NCBI GenBank assembly: GCA_964036045.1
Contig: OZ038389.1
Span: 40,798,064-40,862,063 of the forward strand
DNA length: 64,000 nt
Origin: Eutreptiella sp. 'Long Island Sound 2002'
Taxonomy: Eukaryota > Euglenozoa > Euglenophyceae > Eutreptiales > Eutreptiaceae
Reading direction: 5' to 3'
The stretch's first letter is position 1. Each line of letters starts with the position of its first letter. The notes beneath the pieces are model-generated. The model saw only the letters and a list, made by a program, of their open reading frames with translations. It was not told the origin of the DNA and searched no databases. The position numbers and the translations under genes are program-made. This document shows positions 32,556 to 44,894 of this stretch, piece by piece.

Positions 32556-34777
32556 ATATATACGTCCGCACAATCCAAACCCTGCAAAACATGGTCCATG
32601 ACCCGTTGAAAAATAGCGGGCCCATTCTTGATACCCATAGGCATAACACGCCATTGGTATCGCTTACCCGCCAAATTCATGGCGGTCTTAGCCCGGGATT
32701 CAGGGTGAAGGGGAATTTGATGAAACCCTTTACTCAAGTCCACAATAGTGAAAATCTTGTGTTTGGATTGATTTTCCAACATGTTTTCTATCAGGGGGAG
32801 GGGGTGTGCGTCGGGCAAGGTAGCCTCATTAAGTTGGCGGTAGTCCACCACGAGGCGCCACTTTCCTTTCTCTTTCTTGGGCACAACGAAACCGTTGGAC
32901 GCCCATTCGGAGGCAGGGCACGGCTCAATCCAGCCACGAGCCAAAAAGTCCTCCACTATTTCTTGCTCCGCCGCAGCACGCTCCCCCACCAACCGTATAG
33001 GCTTCACGGACTTGGGTTTGGCGTTCGGGTATAGGTCAAGTTTAGCAAACCCCAACCGCTCCGTACCACGGACCTTAGGGTGTTCCTGGTCCGGACGGAG
33101 ACGAACCTCCCCGCTAAAAACATCCCGCTCATAGTCCGCGAGGATGCGTTTCCTCATGAGCTCCACCTCCGGAGACACAATAGGCTCTTGGGTGGTGACA
33201 ACGCCACCCACACGAGAAGCCGCCAACAATCGTGTGGCGCCTTTACGTTTTCGGTAACGCTTAACGGTAGTGGCCCTCCCACCCAATAACTCTCGTTCAA
33301 TTTTCGCAATGCGTGAACGCACGCATTCTTGTGCCTCCAAATCTTCGGGGGTAGGATCAAGAGTAACGGGTGCGAGGAGTTTTTTATGGGTCGCCTGATA
33401 CGTGAGGGTGCGCACCGAAGCCAAATGGTTAGGCACCCTTTCATCCTCCGACTCTTCCTCCGAGGTCATGCCCGGCTCGCCATCCGTGTTGGGGTTAGAG
33501 ACGGCCGGTGCCAAAACGGAGGCCACATCACATTTAGTGGTCGCCAAATTTTCCTCCGCAATACCACCGTCCACGTATAGCGCCACCGTGGACCAACCCC
33601 GTTGAGGAAGGGGCGTGAGGTGGTCATTCTGATAGAGACAGGCTTTAGTCTCTGGCCCAGGAAGGTGGTACCCTTGCAAAGTAATTTCCATAAGGGGTTT
33701 CCACCACTCCCTATGTGTCCACTTCGGCCCTACGACGATGGCTCGTAGTTTTTCTTGCCGAATTTTCCGAACACAATCCGAAAACCGATGATAGGGAGGG
33801 CACATCCAATACAATTTGGAGGGGTCCGCGGGAGTGGAAAAGAAATCTTCAAGCGGCGAAACCCAACGGGTAGCCTGGGCCATACCCGGGACCCTATTGA
33901 AGGCGTCCACGTCGGGGTTTTTGCCAAATTGTTTTTTGACACGTGCGGCCCAATATGGCGTGAGGCCATAGTCAGACTGGGTCCACATGGACCCATCACG
34001 CCGCGTAGGTAGAACATCACGGGCAAGGGTTTCGGGAGCAAATTCAACGAGCTCCAAAGCACAAGCCCGGTCCTGTACGGGGGCCACGGAGGAAGCGGTC
34101 AAGGCATAGGATATGTGTTTCTCGGCCTCAACACGGTTAGGCGGTTCGCCACCAGGGGGCGTAACCACAATGGCCGGGGCAGGGTGCGTAGGAGCGACCG
34201 CCCCAATGACTGGAACGGTTAGGCCCCACACGGACTGACGTGACACCTTACCATGAATGGGTTTCACCAAAAATGGTTTGCCGGTTGGTGGAGCCTCACG
34301 GAAGTCCTCAATCCAAAAACGGGAGTGCACTGGATGGTGAGAGTACAAACAATTGAAACGGGCAAAATGGCTCACACAATGTTCGTAACCCCATGGGTGC
34401 CCCAAAACCATATCCCAAGGTAAATTCGGGACAAGGTACGGGGACACGCCATACTGGGCAACACGAGGAAGTGAAACACTACCATCCACAACCCCCGTAA
34501 ATTGAATTTTGACGTCTATTTGCTCGTCCCCCCCTGGCAAAGGCGTCTCATTATCGGCTTGGAGTAGGCGCCTCCGTTGGGGGGATTCATATTTTTCGGA
34601 GAGTTGGTCTCCAAAAACATTGGGGTTGGCCAAAGCGACCGCTTGGCACCCAAAATCCACCAAAACACGGAGGGCCTTGCGTTCTCCATTGGGCAAAACA
34701 ACCTGAACGGAAAGTTCGGTTTGAATCTCACTAGTCACTATATGCCCCTTCATGACTCTCGATGGAACGAGAGCCAC
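32556..34777 (-). pseudogene. Copy A pol, N-terminal half (protease, MTase-like, RT to YIDD)
   Basis: Reads protease-like sequence with VLVDFGCQAVAL, the methyltransferase-like domain (DVDAFNRVPG; WMCPPYHRFSDC; GPKWTHREWW) and the RT up to YIDDIII, where the satellite insertion interrupts it. The frame is the same as that of gag, with UAG at 34838-34840 between them, as in copy B. It is truncated and so non-functional. Confidence 0.9.
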
Positions 34778-34837
34778 GGTAGTGTCACAGGGGTGCCCGA
34801 GGTTTTCCTCTTTCGAAGGGGGCGCCTCTGGGCACCT

Positions 34838-37800
34838 CTACCAACGTCCGCGCCCGTTCGGCGCTCCCTTGCCTCCTTTATCGCCCTTGCCGCCGCCACC
34901 CTTATAACCACCACCACCCTTATCACCACCGCCACCCTTATCGCCACCCTTAGGCTTACCACCTTTAGACTTACCCGCAATGTTCCAATGAGTGTCATTG
35001 CACGGAGAATTAGGCTTACACGTCCAAAGGGTGGTATTGGTGGCACCCCAATCAATCCAAGACATGTCCATATCCGTTTGTTTACGTGTTTTCCAATGTT
35101 TGGAACACGGAACCCAAAAGGTAGGTGGCGGTCTAGCCCCGGGGTCGACGGGTTTCTTCGCCGGAGGTTTAGAGTGACCCACGGCGTTGACGGAGGTGTC
35201 AGCGGGTTCGGAGGTGTCAGGGTCCGCCGTAGCCTCCGCATTAACCGCATGCACCGCGGTTTTATTGTGAGAAGGGCGATGAGTGTACGTCACCGTCGTC
35301 TTGTCTCCTTTATTGAGGCGTTCGAGAGCTTCCCTCTCCGACACGCTTTTATGGGCAAGGGCGTAGATTTCCGCAGGCTTCAAACGAGGCCTACGTTGCT
35401 CCACTTTCATAGTGTAGCCGCGTGTGTGAGGTGTGTTGTTGAGTTTCAAGATCCACTCCTGGAGAGCCGGGTCTTTGCAGTCAACTATCACCCCCGGCCC
35501 CGAATAGGAAACAATCTCAGGAACCGTAGTGCAAGCTTGAGCGCTATATTTCCTGAGTTCTTTTTCGAATGGGGCGCGACCCGGCGAAGGGTCAAGGCCA
35601 CTAAAATCCACCACATAGCTGTCTGGGCTATTCTTAGCCTCTTGCTTGACGACCTTCTCCTTGATCCACGGGAGCTTGCTTAGGAGCTGCTCCCGGATCA
35701 CGTGGGGACGAGTCTCATTGCTCAGAGGCAACAAACGTTGCCAACGAGCATAGAAATCTTCAAGGTCGATGAGGGTCACTTGCCCTTTAACCACCCTGGG
35801 GGTGAGGGCTCGCCACCTTTCATCAGCCCTTGAGGGGTCATACTCGTGGAAACGTTGTTCCAAAAAGTCCCACAACTCTTTGAGGGTGGGGGCCGTGCGT
35901 GTGTGGTGGGTGGCCTCGGCAACCCGGGCATTGATGATCGCCTTTAGCCATGGGGGCAAGGTACTCAAAATCATTTTTGCCTCGTTGGCCTTTCGGTACA
36001 TGGAATCACACCCCCCCAACCATTGTTGAAGCTTCTCCACCCACTCGTCGTAGCACTCTAGCTGCCCATTAAATTGCGGTTTAGGCATATCACTATCCTC
36101 CACCGCTTTGGTGTAACTATTTTGCACCATAGGCATTTGGTACGGGTGGTAAGCAGGGGGAGCCATGGTTGGGGGTGCACCTCCACTTGCACTTGGTGCA
36201 ACTTTCACTGGAGAGACTGTACACGTATCCGTAGGATGAGAGGGCGTGTACGAAGGTTTCCCAGGGGAAGTGAAAACATTTTTCGTGAGGGGATTAATGT
36301 TCCCCAACGAAGAGGTGTTCTCCTCTTCATTGGCCCACGGGGCCGTAGGCTCCGTGGGGTGTTCATCGCCCTTAGGCGTCGCCCTCCACTCGGGAACAGC
36401 AAGTTCCTTCTGCTTTTCGGCGATTCCCCTCCACGATGTAGGTTCTTGGGGGTGGGGGTGTTCGTGGTGTTCTTCCCCCCCCCTCGGCCACCCCGAATCC
36501 GGACAAGCGTTCGGATGGTAGATGCAATCGTGGGATGGGTGGACGGAGAAAGGAAGGACACACCCACCACCGGATGAACCGGATGGCGCGCCCATGGGCG
36601 CCGTAGGCGCCGCCGGTGTAGGATCAGGAACGGGCGGAGGCGTCGGTGGCGGGGGTAGGACCACCGTAACGGGTTCCGCAGGCGTGGAGTACCAGTGGTC
36701 CCACGCATCGATCCTAGATGCAACGGCGGCGTAACGTGTAGCGAGCGACTCCACTGCGCTAAAGCACTTAGCCGTGTTGCCGTTGGACATCTTAAGATGA
36801 TCCGACACACTAGCCTCCACCGCCTTAGAATCCCGTTGGTAGCCCTGAACCACCGCGTCAAACTTAGCCAACGTAGACAAGATTTCGGTCATCCGGTCCC
36901 CGTAGGACTGACTGATGCCCACGGTAGAGGCTACTGCCTGAGAAAGTTCCTGATGGGATCGCTGCAACTCCAGATTCTGATTTCGCAGGTCCCTCACCTG
37001 TGCCATCAGAGATTGGATGCACGTTTCGTAGTGCACCACACACCGGGGACAGCCACAGGTGTGCTGTAGGTCTTCCTCCCCCCGTGTAGGAGTGGGGCCC
37101 CCAGAATGTCGAAAAGATGGACCCCCCCCTCCACGAGGAGGAGATGACCCACCACCGCCCCCCCCCAGCAGCCCCCCCTGCCACGGAGGGACCAGAGGGC
37201 CCCCCCGCAGGGCGAGACGGGGGTGTGGGGCGCGCAGCAACAGGTGCTGGCGCCCCCCCACTAGAGGGATGTCCCCCCCCCGAACCCCCACCACTAGATG
37301 GCCGAACCAGGTGCGGGATTCCTTGCACGTGCTCGATGTAAGCCACCTGGCGGTGGCGGGGTGACGGCGGAGGGGGAACATGACCAACAGTATTCGGTCG
37401 CGGCGGTGGGGGTGGGGAATCTTCCACCACAATATACTGTGGTGACTCATGAACCACCATAGGTGATCGAGTTCTCGGATGGGAAGCAAAAACAGGCTCC
37501 GATCCCGTTGCAACCCCTGGATCCCCCCCCCAATTGGGCAGTTGGGGGTCCTCCGTAGGAGATGTATTTGTGGGGGGAGAGACCAAATTTATTGGGAGGG
37601 TTGCTGAACCTCCCTCCACCTGATTCCCTCCCCCCCAGCACAGATTGTTGACCTTCGGCATTGCCGGAGAATCATCCACTAGGGATGGACGATCTTTCGT
37701 GCCACTCATAGGCACTGGAGATGTAGTACCGGCCCGGTCCTCCGTAGGCTCCGGAGATTCCACGACAAGACACGGGCGGTTTTTGACGCCGCTCATAGGC

Positions 37801-38843
37801 ACCGGGGACTCCTCCACAGCAATGAACTGAGGGGCCGGAGAGTCCTCCACCGTGATGTAGTGGGGGGCCGGGGATTCTTCCACAAGCATGGGGCGATCCC
37901 TGGTCCCTGACATAGGTTCAGGAGGTGCAGGCGACGAGGCAACGGAAATAGGGGAATGATGGAGTTCATGACGTTCCAACACTCCAATCTCCTCCTCCTC
38001 ATCGTCGTTCCACTGCTCCACCGCCAGGGGGAACCACTGGTCACACTCATCCTCCTCGATTTGCGTGGGGGATTCCTCGATGATCGTAGGATTTAGCCTG
38101 GATCCGCTCGGGGGATTGGGATACGCTCCCAAGGCAGGAGATTCCACCACCAGGGAGGGAAACCGCCGCGATCCACTCATTGGAGTGGGCGACGATTCCA
38201 CCACAGTGGGGTTCTGCCTAGTCCCCGACAGGGCTTGCTGGATCAGGGCCACGGCCTCTCGAGCCGGACCCAGATGGCCATGGGGATCAGGCGTGAGCGC
38301 GAGGACTCGACGGTTTTCAGCGTCGAGTTGGTCAACAATGGGGCTGATGGGCCCTGCCGCAAACAGGTTTTTTCTGACCTGAGGCTCTGGCAACCCCCCT
38401 AGCGACGGAGGAGTGCCAGAGTCGACCACGATAGGCCCCATTGGCGAAGCCATCGTACCCCAGTCGGCAGCGCGTGAGGGCGCAGCGTTCGTACGCTCGA
38501 TCACCCCAGTAGATTGGTCGATTACTGCCCGATTCTCGGCGCTAGTAACGGTTCCCGAGCCCATAATAGGCGATTGTGGTCCTCTTATCGCTCCCTGAGG
38601 GTGGCCGTCTATTTCCCCCCCAACCATCCCAGGTACACCAGCTGGATTGCGAGGATGGGGGGCCCCGATGGGAACATTCGGGGATTTCGGAAACTTAGGG
38701 TTCGTAGCCACTTGGGGCTTGGCCCGTTTTTGCGGCCCCTGCCCGGTCGATGGGGTCAGGGCCGAGGAGGTCCTGAGAGTGGGGACCTGAACACCCTCAG
38801 CTATCCCTCCCGGGGAAGAGATTTTAACTTGAATTTGGTCCAT
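34838..38843 (-). pseudogene. Copy A gag, frameshifted
   Basis: Same protein as the gag of copy B. A run of nine C instead of eight near 37158-37166 shifts the frame, so the N-terminal Pro-rich part (from the ATG at 38843) and the capsid part (to UAG at 34838) are in different frames. The part after the shift still holds the capsid-like domain and the Gly/Lys tail. Homopolymer length change is the simplest cause; a sequencing error in the C-run is possible. Confidence 0.88.
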
Positions 38844-38904
38844 GATGTCTTGGACCGATCGCTTTCCGCGATGCCAAACGCCCAACAGAGACGAAAAATT
38901 TTCG

Positions 38905-38916
38905 CCTCTGCTACCA
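38905..38916 (-). other. Primer binding site of copy A (initiator tRNA-Met)
   Basis: TGGTAGCAGAGG on the minus strand, directly after the 5' LTR end, is a 12-nt perfect complement of the usual 3' end of eukaryotic initiator tRNA-Met (CCTCTGCTACCA). Confidence 0.88.
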
Positions 38917-39260
38917 TGAAACCAGACCGGGTGGTCAGGAGCAGAGGTCGCAGTGGCATGGGCAGCAACATTGCTTGGCATAGAAGACATAACGATAGTG
39001 TTGACTGAATAGTATCCTGCAAACAGATATGGTACACATAGCCAATGAAATACCTGATATGCACATATGAGAAATCCACCCTATCATCCACTAATTCATA
39101 TATCTACTAAACATCCATGATTGCCTTATCTATCCCACATCCTATGTTCCTAACAAGGAAATGGAATATGATATACCCTATCCCACATATATCCCATATA
39201 TAGGGCCAAATAATGCTCCCTTAGGGGTAAAATGCCAGGGTAGGGTTGTGACCTGCTTCA
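38917..39260 (-). repeat. 5' LTR of copy A
   Basis: 344 bp; by eye identical to the 3' LTR at 24192-24535. In the element's own sense it starts TGAAGCAGG and ends GGTTTCA. Confidence 0.93.
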
Positions 39261-39264
39261 CCGG

Positions 39265-42200
39265 TGGCTCCATTATGAATTTTTTGCATTTAATAAGGGA
39301 GCATGTGGACATTGGTGATAATCATGTTAGGGATGTGTTGACAAATGAAGTCGGTTTGCAATTGAAGCAATTACAAGACCGAGTTGAACAAGTCAATGAA
39401 AGGGTTGATGCTTTGCAGGTTCTTTGTGAATCTAAGTGGCGTGAGCTACAATCTTCTTTCGAGAGTCATTTTGCACAACGTTTGCAAGCCGCTTTCGACA
39501 CGATAAATACACGCGTTGAGTCCTTAGTGCAAACACGCATTGGTGAGCATCTCAAGGCTCTAAACGCACGCATCGATGAATCATTTCGGAACAATCAATC
39601 TCAATTTCGTTCTTTTAATTCTCATTTAGATGAACGAATTGGAAAAACATTGTCACAAGTTGAGGACACCATCACCAAGCGAAGCGTTGAAATCGAGAAA
39701 CGCCTCAATTCTAGAATGAATTTGAGGTGTGACTCTTTTGCTCGCCAAATACGTGATGGTGTGAGACCAACCGGCCTCGATGAACACACATTGACTCGTA
39801 TTCAACAATTGCATGACACGTGTTCCGGTTTGCATGAACTAATGGGACCTCTTGAGCGGCGAGTTTCTAAGGTTGAAGAATTTGCAGTCGCTCACAAAAA
39901 GTCCCTTTTGGAGGTTTCTAGTGCTATTGATTCCATGAGTGCACAATTGAGTAGCACTAGCGGAGACATGAAACGTGGATTACAAGCGCTTACCATGCGT
40001 ATAACGCTCTTGGAAGAGCGTGAATCTCCTCTTTCGAGTCAAGTTGAGATGGTTAAAAGTGCTTTGGGTAAAATGGAGCATGAACACGCAACTACAAAGT
40101 CCCAGTTGCACAATCATATATCATTCACTTCTCAACGGATTGCCGAAGTGAGTGCTCAGGTGGCGAGTGATCCGCCATCACCATCGGGACCCCATTCTTT
40201 ATCCCAAATTCACTCACACCCCAATGGTAACGCCATTCGTGATGAACTCTTGCAGTTGCATTTGGTTGCCGAGTCCAAAATGCTTGTTTTTTTTCAGCGG
40301 GTTGAACACTTCAATTCGGAAGTGGACACTTCATTAAATACCGTTCGTACTCGTGTTTCCGGTTTGGAGTTGAAAGTCAATGCTTTAGGTAACATGCAAG
40401 GCCTTTCGCCTCAAGACGTTGATTCTAAATTGCAGGCCTTAGAAGCACTACATTTGATGGTGTACAAACCGCATTCCAAGAGAGTTTCCGGTTATTGCGC
40501 ACGGACGTTGACACAATACATCAACGTATTGCGGGTTCCAATAGCATTGGCCGTGCCTCTTTACAGGCTGGACAAGCTACTTCCTCAACCCAAGAAGTTT
40601 CGAGTTCACAAGCGCATTCGACAAACCGCATGCACGATAGGGATAGAGGTTCACAGCCCTCTCCTCAGTCAGCATTAGCATCAACTGCAGCGGCGCCTAT
40701 TACGGCTCCACCTTCATCGCGTGGTACCAACCCACGTCAGTCCGTTGGGCGTGGTTGTGATTTGGAATTCCCCTCTTCTCCTACTCCCGCCATGTCTGCA
40801 CATTCACCTTTGTTACATTGGTTGTATGATCCCGAAGGATACTTGAAGCCTTTTCGGGGTCTTGAGCCGCCTTCGTTTTTTGATGCAACTACTCTTTTAC
40901 CGTCTGGAATCACGCCCGGTTTCGCATTCCATGAGGTGCGTGAATGGAATGATGATATCGAGTTCACCTCCCCGCCGCCTGGCCGAGAGTTTAGGGGTAA
41001 AGGTATTTTTGGTTCCAATACCGACGGTTGGATAGACCCAGATGTTTTAAGCAGCTTGCGCCGTCAATTCGCAATTCCCATTTGGGATAGAAAAAAAATG
41101 CTTTACGTTGATTGGGAGTTGCTCTACATCGATTGGTATGAAAATACTGGTCGATGGTTCGAGATGGGGTATCAACTAAAATTGTTGGTAGCTACACAGC
41201 CTGAGGACAGACAAGTTGAGTTGATTACCCAGATTAGACAGGAACGTTTGCGTATTGGTGAAGTTTTCCAGCTTATCCGGTTGTATGGTAGGCGTCACCA
41301 GAACCCTTACGTCCCTGGAAATGTTTTTAAAGCATTGGCGCTACCTGGGTCACTGCAGGGACAAGTGGGTCCTGAGGAGTGGTATAGCTTCTTTGTTAGA
41401 TTTCTGAAGCATGGGCGCCGAACAGCAGCATATGGAGGAACATCCATGTGGGAAGCACACTCAGTGCTCATAGGTGCAATTATTGCGTACACTTCTAAAA
41501 TGCGCCCAGAAGAGCCGTGGTTTCAGATGAAGAATAATTTGTTACAAATTCAGGCTGCCAGGGGCAACCAAAAACTTACATACATTAAGTTGTTCATGTT
41601 TGTAATGCCCCGTTTGTTGGCGGTTCGTGATGCAGAGTGGGTGGAGCAGGGTGTCATTGATGGTATGCATGCTCAGCCCACTGCTGTCAGTGCGGTTAGT
41701 AATGTACCCAGCAGGACTGAGAACCGCAGTGACTATGGTTCACAACGTCGTCGTGATGAACGGCGTACAGGCAGGAGTGGTGAACGACGATATAGCAGTG
41801 GTCGCGGTCGAGGATATAACAGTGATCGTGACCGGGGATATCGGAGCGGTCGTAGTGATAGTGAATCACGTAAAGAAAAAGGATATCGTAGTGGTCACAG
41901 TGGGTACCGTAGTGGTCAAGGTAGTGGTAGATATCGTAGCGGTCGCAGTGGCAGTGAAGGTCGTGATAAGTCACACCGCAGTCCATACAAAGACAGGAGA
42001 CAGTACAGTAAAGGTCGTGGTAGTGATAAGGAGAGTGAATCAGGGACGGATCGAAATGACCGTCGATCCTTCCGCGAACACAGATCTGATGAGAAAAGAA
42101 CAGACCATGAGCGCAGGTCCAGTGGGAATGGAACGGACCGTGGTTCAACGAACACGAGAACCAGGGATCGCGATGGAAAGCGGTCATCCGGCGATGAGCG

Positions 42201-42441
42201 TGGGCGTGACCGCCATTACCGCAAGACCACAGCAGATACCAAGGGTCCTGGTGCTACAGCTGTCTGTTTTCGCTGTGGGGGTCGGGGGCATATGGCGGCT
42301 CAATGTCCGACACCGAGCCGGTACGCGCGTGAGAATGCCCGGGCGCGTAGTGTTCAGGATGAGAGTGCCAGTGCCATCAGTGAAACCCCACCCCAGACAG
42401 TACTATCTGAGGATTCTCAGCCCAAGCAATCTGTACCTTAG
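39265..42441 (+). pseudogene. Element O gag, main part: long coiled coil, capsid-like region, SR/RG-rich tail, CCHC knuckle
   Basis: The first 1.2 kb encodes a continuous coiled coil (LQLKQLQDRVEQVNERVDAL and many similar heptads). Near 40450 the frame changes and continues as FDGVQTAFQESFRLLRTDV in the frame that runs to 42441. That part holds a folded, Trp- and Tyr-rich, capsid-like region (about 40800-41660), a basic tail rich in YRSGR and SGRG-type repeats (about 41740-42230) and one zinc knuckle CFRCGGRGHMAAQC (CX2CX4HX4C). It ends at TAG 42439-42441, after which the same frame stays open into the protease. The retroelement role would be particle assembly and RNA packaging. The frame change is probably mutational, since O is decayed. 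Confidence 0.82.
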
Positions 42442-44079
42442 GGTATAGGCAGGCAGCCATACCCCCGGAGTGCCAGGCCAGACAAGCATGTTCGGTGGCT
42501 GCAGTTACCTCCCCTTTTCTATTCGCAGAACCAGGGAGTTGAGATCAGGTCACTGGACTTTGAGACAATGCCCTCTGTTACTCGATCCCCCATTAAACCC
42601 CCCAATAAATATCATTCGGGTAAGAGTGAACTTTTATTTCATGTTCGAATTTCCTTCCAGGATCAATTACTTTTGCCTGAGACTGAAGTACTGACACTGG
42701 CGGATATAGGGTGTCAGGTTTTGGCAGTGGGGCCGTCAAAATTTTTTCCCAAAGCTAGCTGGGTGGACGCCCCACGCCCGTTACGTTTGTCCGGGGCGGG
42801 GAAATCGCAGATTACAGGAGGAGACAAGGGCGTCATTGTCAATATGTCATTACCTGTGACAGGGAAGCGCGGAGTGGTTATCTTCCAGTGCCTAAATGTG
42901 TTCATTCACCTCGCAGATGTAGGGGACAAAGTTCTGCTGGGGTTTCCTTTTTTCCAGCAGTACCGCCTTGCTTTTCTGCCCAATCAAAAATTTCTGGTCC
43001 CCATGGAGGAGCTGAAAATGGTGAAATATCCATCAAGGTATCAAGGGTTATGCCCTAAGTGTCATGGAGACCAGACAGCATGTCCCTGTGTACATCAGCG
43101 TGTTTTGGTCAGCATTTTGAAGCAATCTGGACATGGACAGCTTGTCCTTGAACAAAAATCTGTACGCTTCTCAGAACCGCTGGTCGCAGATTGGTGGTGT
43201 CCTGAGTGTAATCCAACAGCACCACCTCAGGCATTATCTGCATGTACGCATTATGGACATGTTGTATGCATAAATCATTTAGAACGCATTTGGTTTGAGA
43301 AGATATGCTCCAGGGAATATGATCAGGTTTTCCTTTTGCAGGATGGGTCATCACTCCAAGTCAAACGACTTCAGGACGACGTGATATTACCCAAGCAAGC
43401 AACCGGTGATTCCGCCGGGTATGATCTGTCTTCCCCTGTCTCAGTTTCAATTCCGGCTCAGTCTGGTGTAAAAATCCCACTGCACATCTCCATGGCAATC
43501 CCAATGGGTCATTATGGTCGCATCACCTCACGCAGCAGTTTTGTTGCCCAAAGGGTACATGTTGCGGGCGGCGTCATAGATCGGGGATACCGTGGTGATG
43601 TAACGGTGTTACTTGAGAATTCAGGTGACCAGCCTTTCACGATTCAGAAAGGTGACAGAATTGCTCAATTAATACTTGAGAAGCATTCAACGCCATCTGT
43701 GGTTGAAGCCAAGGAGCTGTCGACCACTGAGCGCGGGACAGGTGGTTTTGGCAGTACAGGCCGCAGTCAATTTATACCGCCGCAGGAAAATTCGTCTCTG
43801 ACAAACCAAACTAATTCAACACATCCGCAGTCATTCGACTGTTTTGTTTCCCTTTTCATTCTATTTGGAATTTTGCAAAAAATGGCGAGCGATTCGCTGT
43901 CTACAAGGCGTGATGCCACTCAGGTAAGTTCGCAGACTGTGCGAAATGTGGAGCGCGAGGCTCCCCAGGTGAGAGAGTCATCGAGCGTGGAGCGTGAGGT
44001 TCCCAATAGGTCAGCTATGAAGCGTGAGGCTTCTGGAAGTTTTACAGTGAGTGATTCACTGCAACAGGAGTGTGTGTGA
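42442..44079 (+). pseudogene. Element O protease, Cys-rich module and dUTPase
   Basis: Same frame as gag, opening right after UAG 42439-42441. The protease-like part has ADIGCQVLAVGP in place of the usual DTG or DSG (42703-42717), with LLGFPFF as the later conserved strand. A Cys/His-rich stretch follows (CPKCHGDQTACPC; WWCPECNP; CTHYGHVVCINH). A dUTPase at about 43365-43765 has all five family motifs: AGYDLSS, GRITSRSS, GGVIDRGYRGDV, GDRIAQLIL, RGTGGFGSTG. dUTPase removes dUTP and limits uracil entry into cDNA. A repetitive linker (SDSL...REAP) follows, and the frame ends at TGA 44077-44079 while the continuation is in another frame, overlapping from about 44051. Confidence 0.88.
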
Positions 44080-44550
44080 TGCTCTGCAGATGGCGAGTGA
44101 TTCGCTAAGTATGGGACGTGAGGTCCTTGGTTTAGTGGGGCGTGAGGCTCCCATTACAATGAGTGATCGTAACGATCTTTCTGCAGGTGCGAGTGATTCG
44201 CTTAACCTGGTTATGTTTGTTTCAAGTATTACGGCGTTGGCTTGCCGTTTGTTTTCTGGCAACAGGAGTATAATTTCTCCCGTTTATCCAACTTCTGGTT
44301 CGTCTTGTACTGAAGCTACAGACTCAATTCTCTGTCAAGTTAGCCAGGATTTTTTAAGTGCAGGAGGGACCAGGGAAGCATCACAGATTGACCGTTTGTA
44401 TGCTGACCAGTGGGGCCATCGCCATGAGGCATGGGCCCCAGATTATTTTATGGCTGGCTGGGGGTATGCTCGTTGCATTGATTATCGTGATACTAAAATT
44501 CTGTCTTACTATGATTCTCAGTTGCGACAGGATAACAGAATTTTTCGAGG
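44051..44550 (+). pseudogene. Element O pol linker after a frame change
   Basis: Continues the repetitive linker in another frame (MASDSLSMGREV; GREAPITMSD), then runs through unrecognised sequence (ADQWGHRHEAWAPDYFMAGWGYARCIDYRDTK) to the insertion site of copy B. It joins in frame to 57452 when B and one target duplication are removed. The function of this segment is unknown. Confidence 0.65.
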
Positions 44551-44894
44551 TGAAACCAGACCGGGTGGTCAGGAGCAGAGGTCGCAGTGGCATGGGCAGC
44601 AACATTGCTTGGCATAGAAGACATAACGATTGTGTTGACTGAATAGTATCCTGCAAACAGATATGGTACACATAGCCAATGAAATACCTGATATGCACAT
44701 ATGAGAAATCCACCCTATCATCCACTAATTGATATAACTACTAAACATCCATGATTGCCTTATCCATCCCACATCCTATATTCCTAACAAGGAAATGGAA
44801 TATGATATACCCTATCCCACATATATCCCATATATAGGGCCAAATAATGCTCCCTTAGGGGTAAAATGCCAGGGTAGGGTTGTGACCTGCTTCA
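44551..44894 (-). repeat. 3' LTR of copy B
   Basis: 344 bp, same ends as in copy A. Diagnostic bases such as ACGATTGTG (A has ACGATAGTG) are shared with the other LTR of B. Confidence 0.93.

Larger units (their letters stand above)
24192..39260 (-). mobile_element. Chromovirus copy A (Ty3/Gypsy), complete ends, defective genes
   Basis: 15,069 bp, genes on the minus strand. LTRs of 344 bp (24192-24535 and 38917-39260) look identical to each other. The target duplication is CCGG (24188-24191 and 39261-39264), or 5 bp CCGGT if the outermost T is not counted in the LTR. It belongs to the same family as copy B, differing by the 2.15-kb insertion, a 1-nt insertion in a C-run of gag, a 2-nt deletion in pol and scattered substitutions. 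Confidence 0.95.

Noticed and set aside
34577-35683. 368-codon plus-strand frame, repeated at 52765-53871
   Set aside because: It is antisense to gag of A/B in an open register; the Arg-rich peptide mirrors the Gly/Pro-rich Gag.
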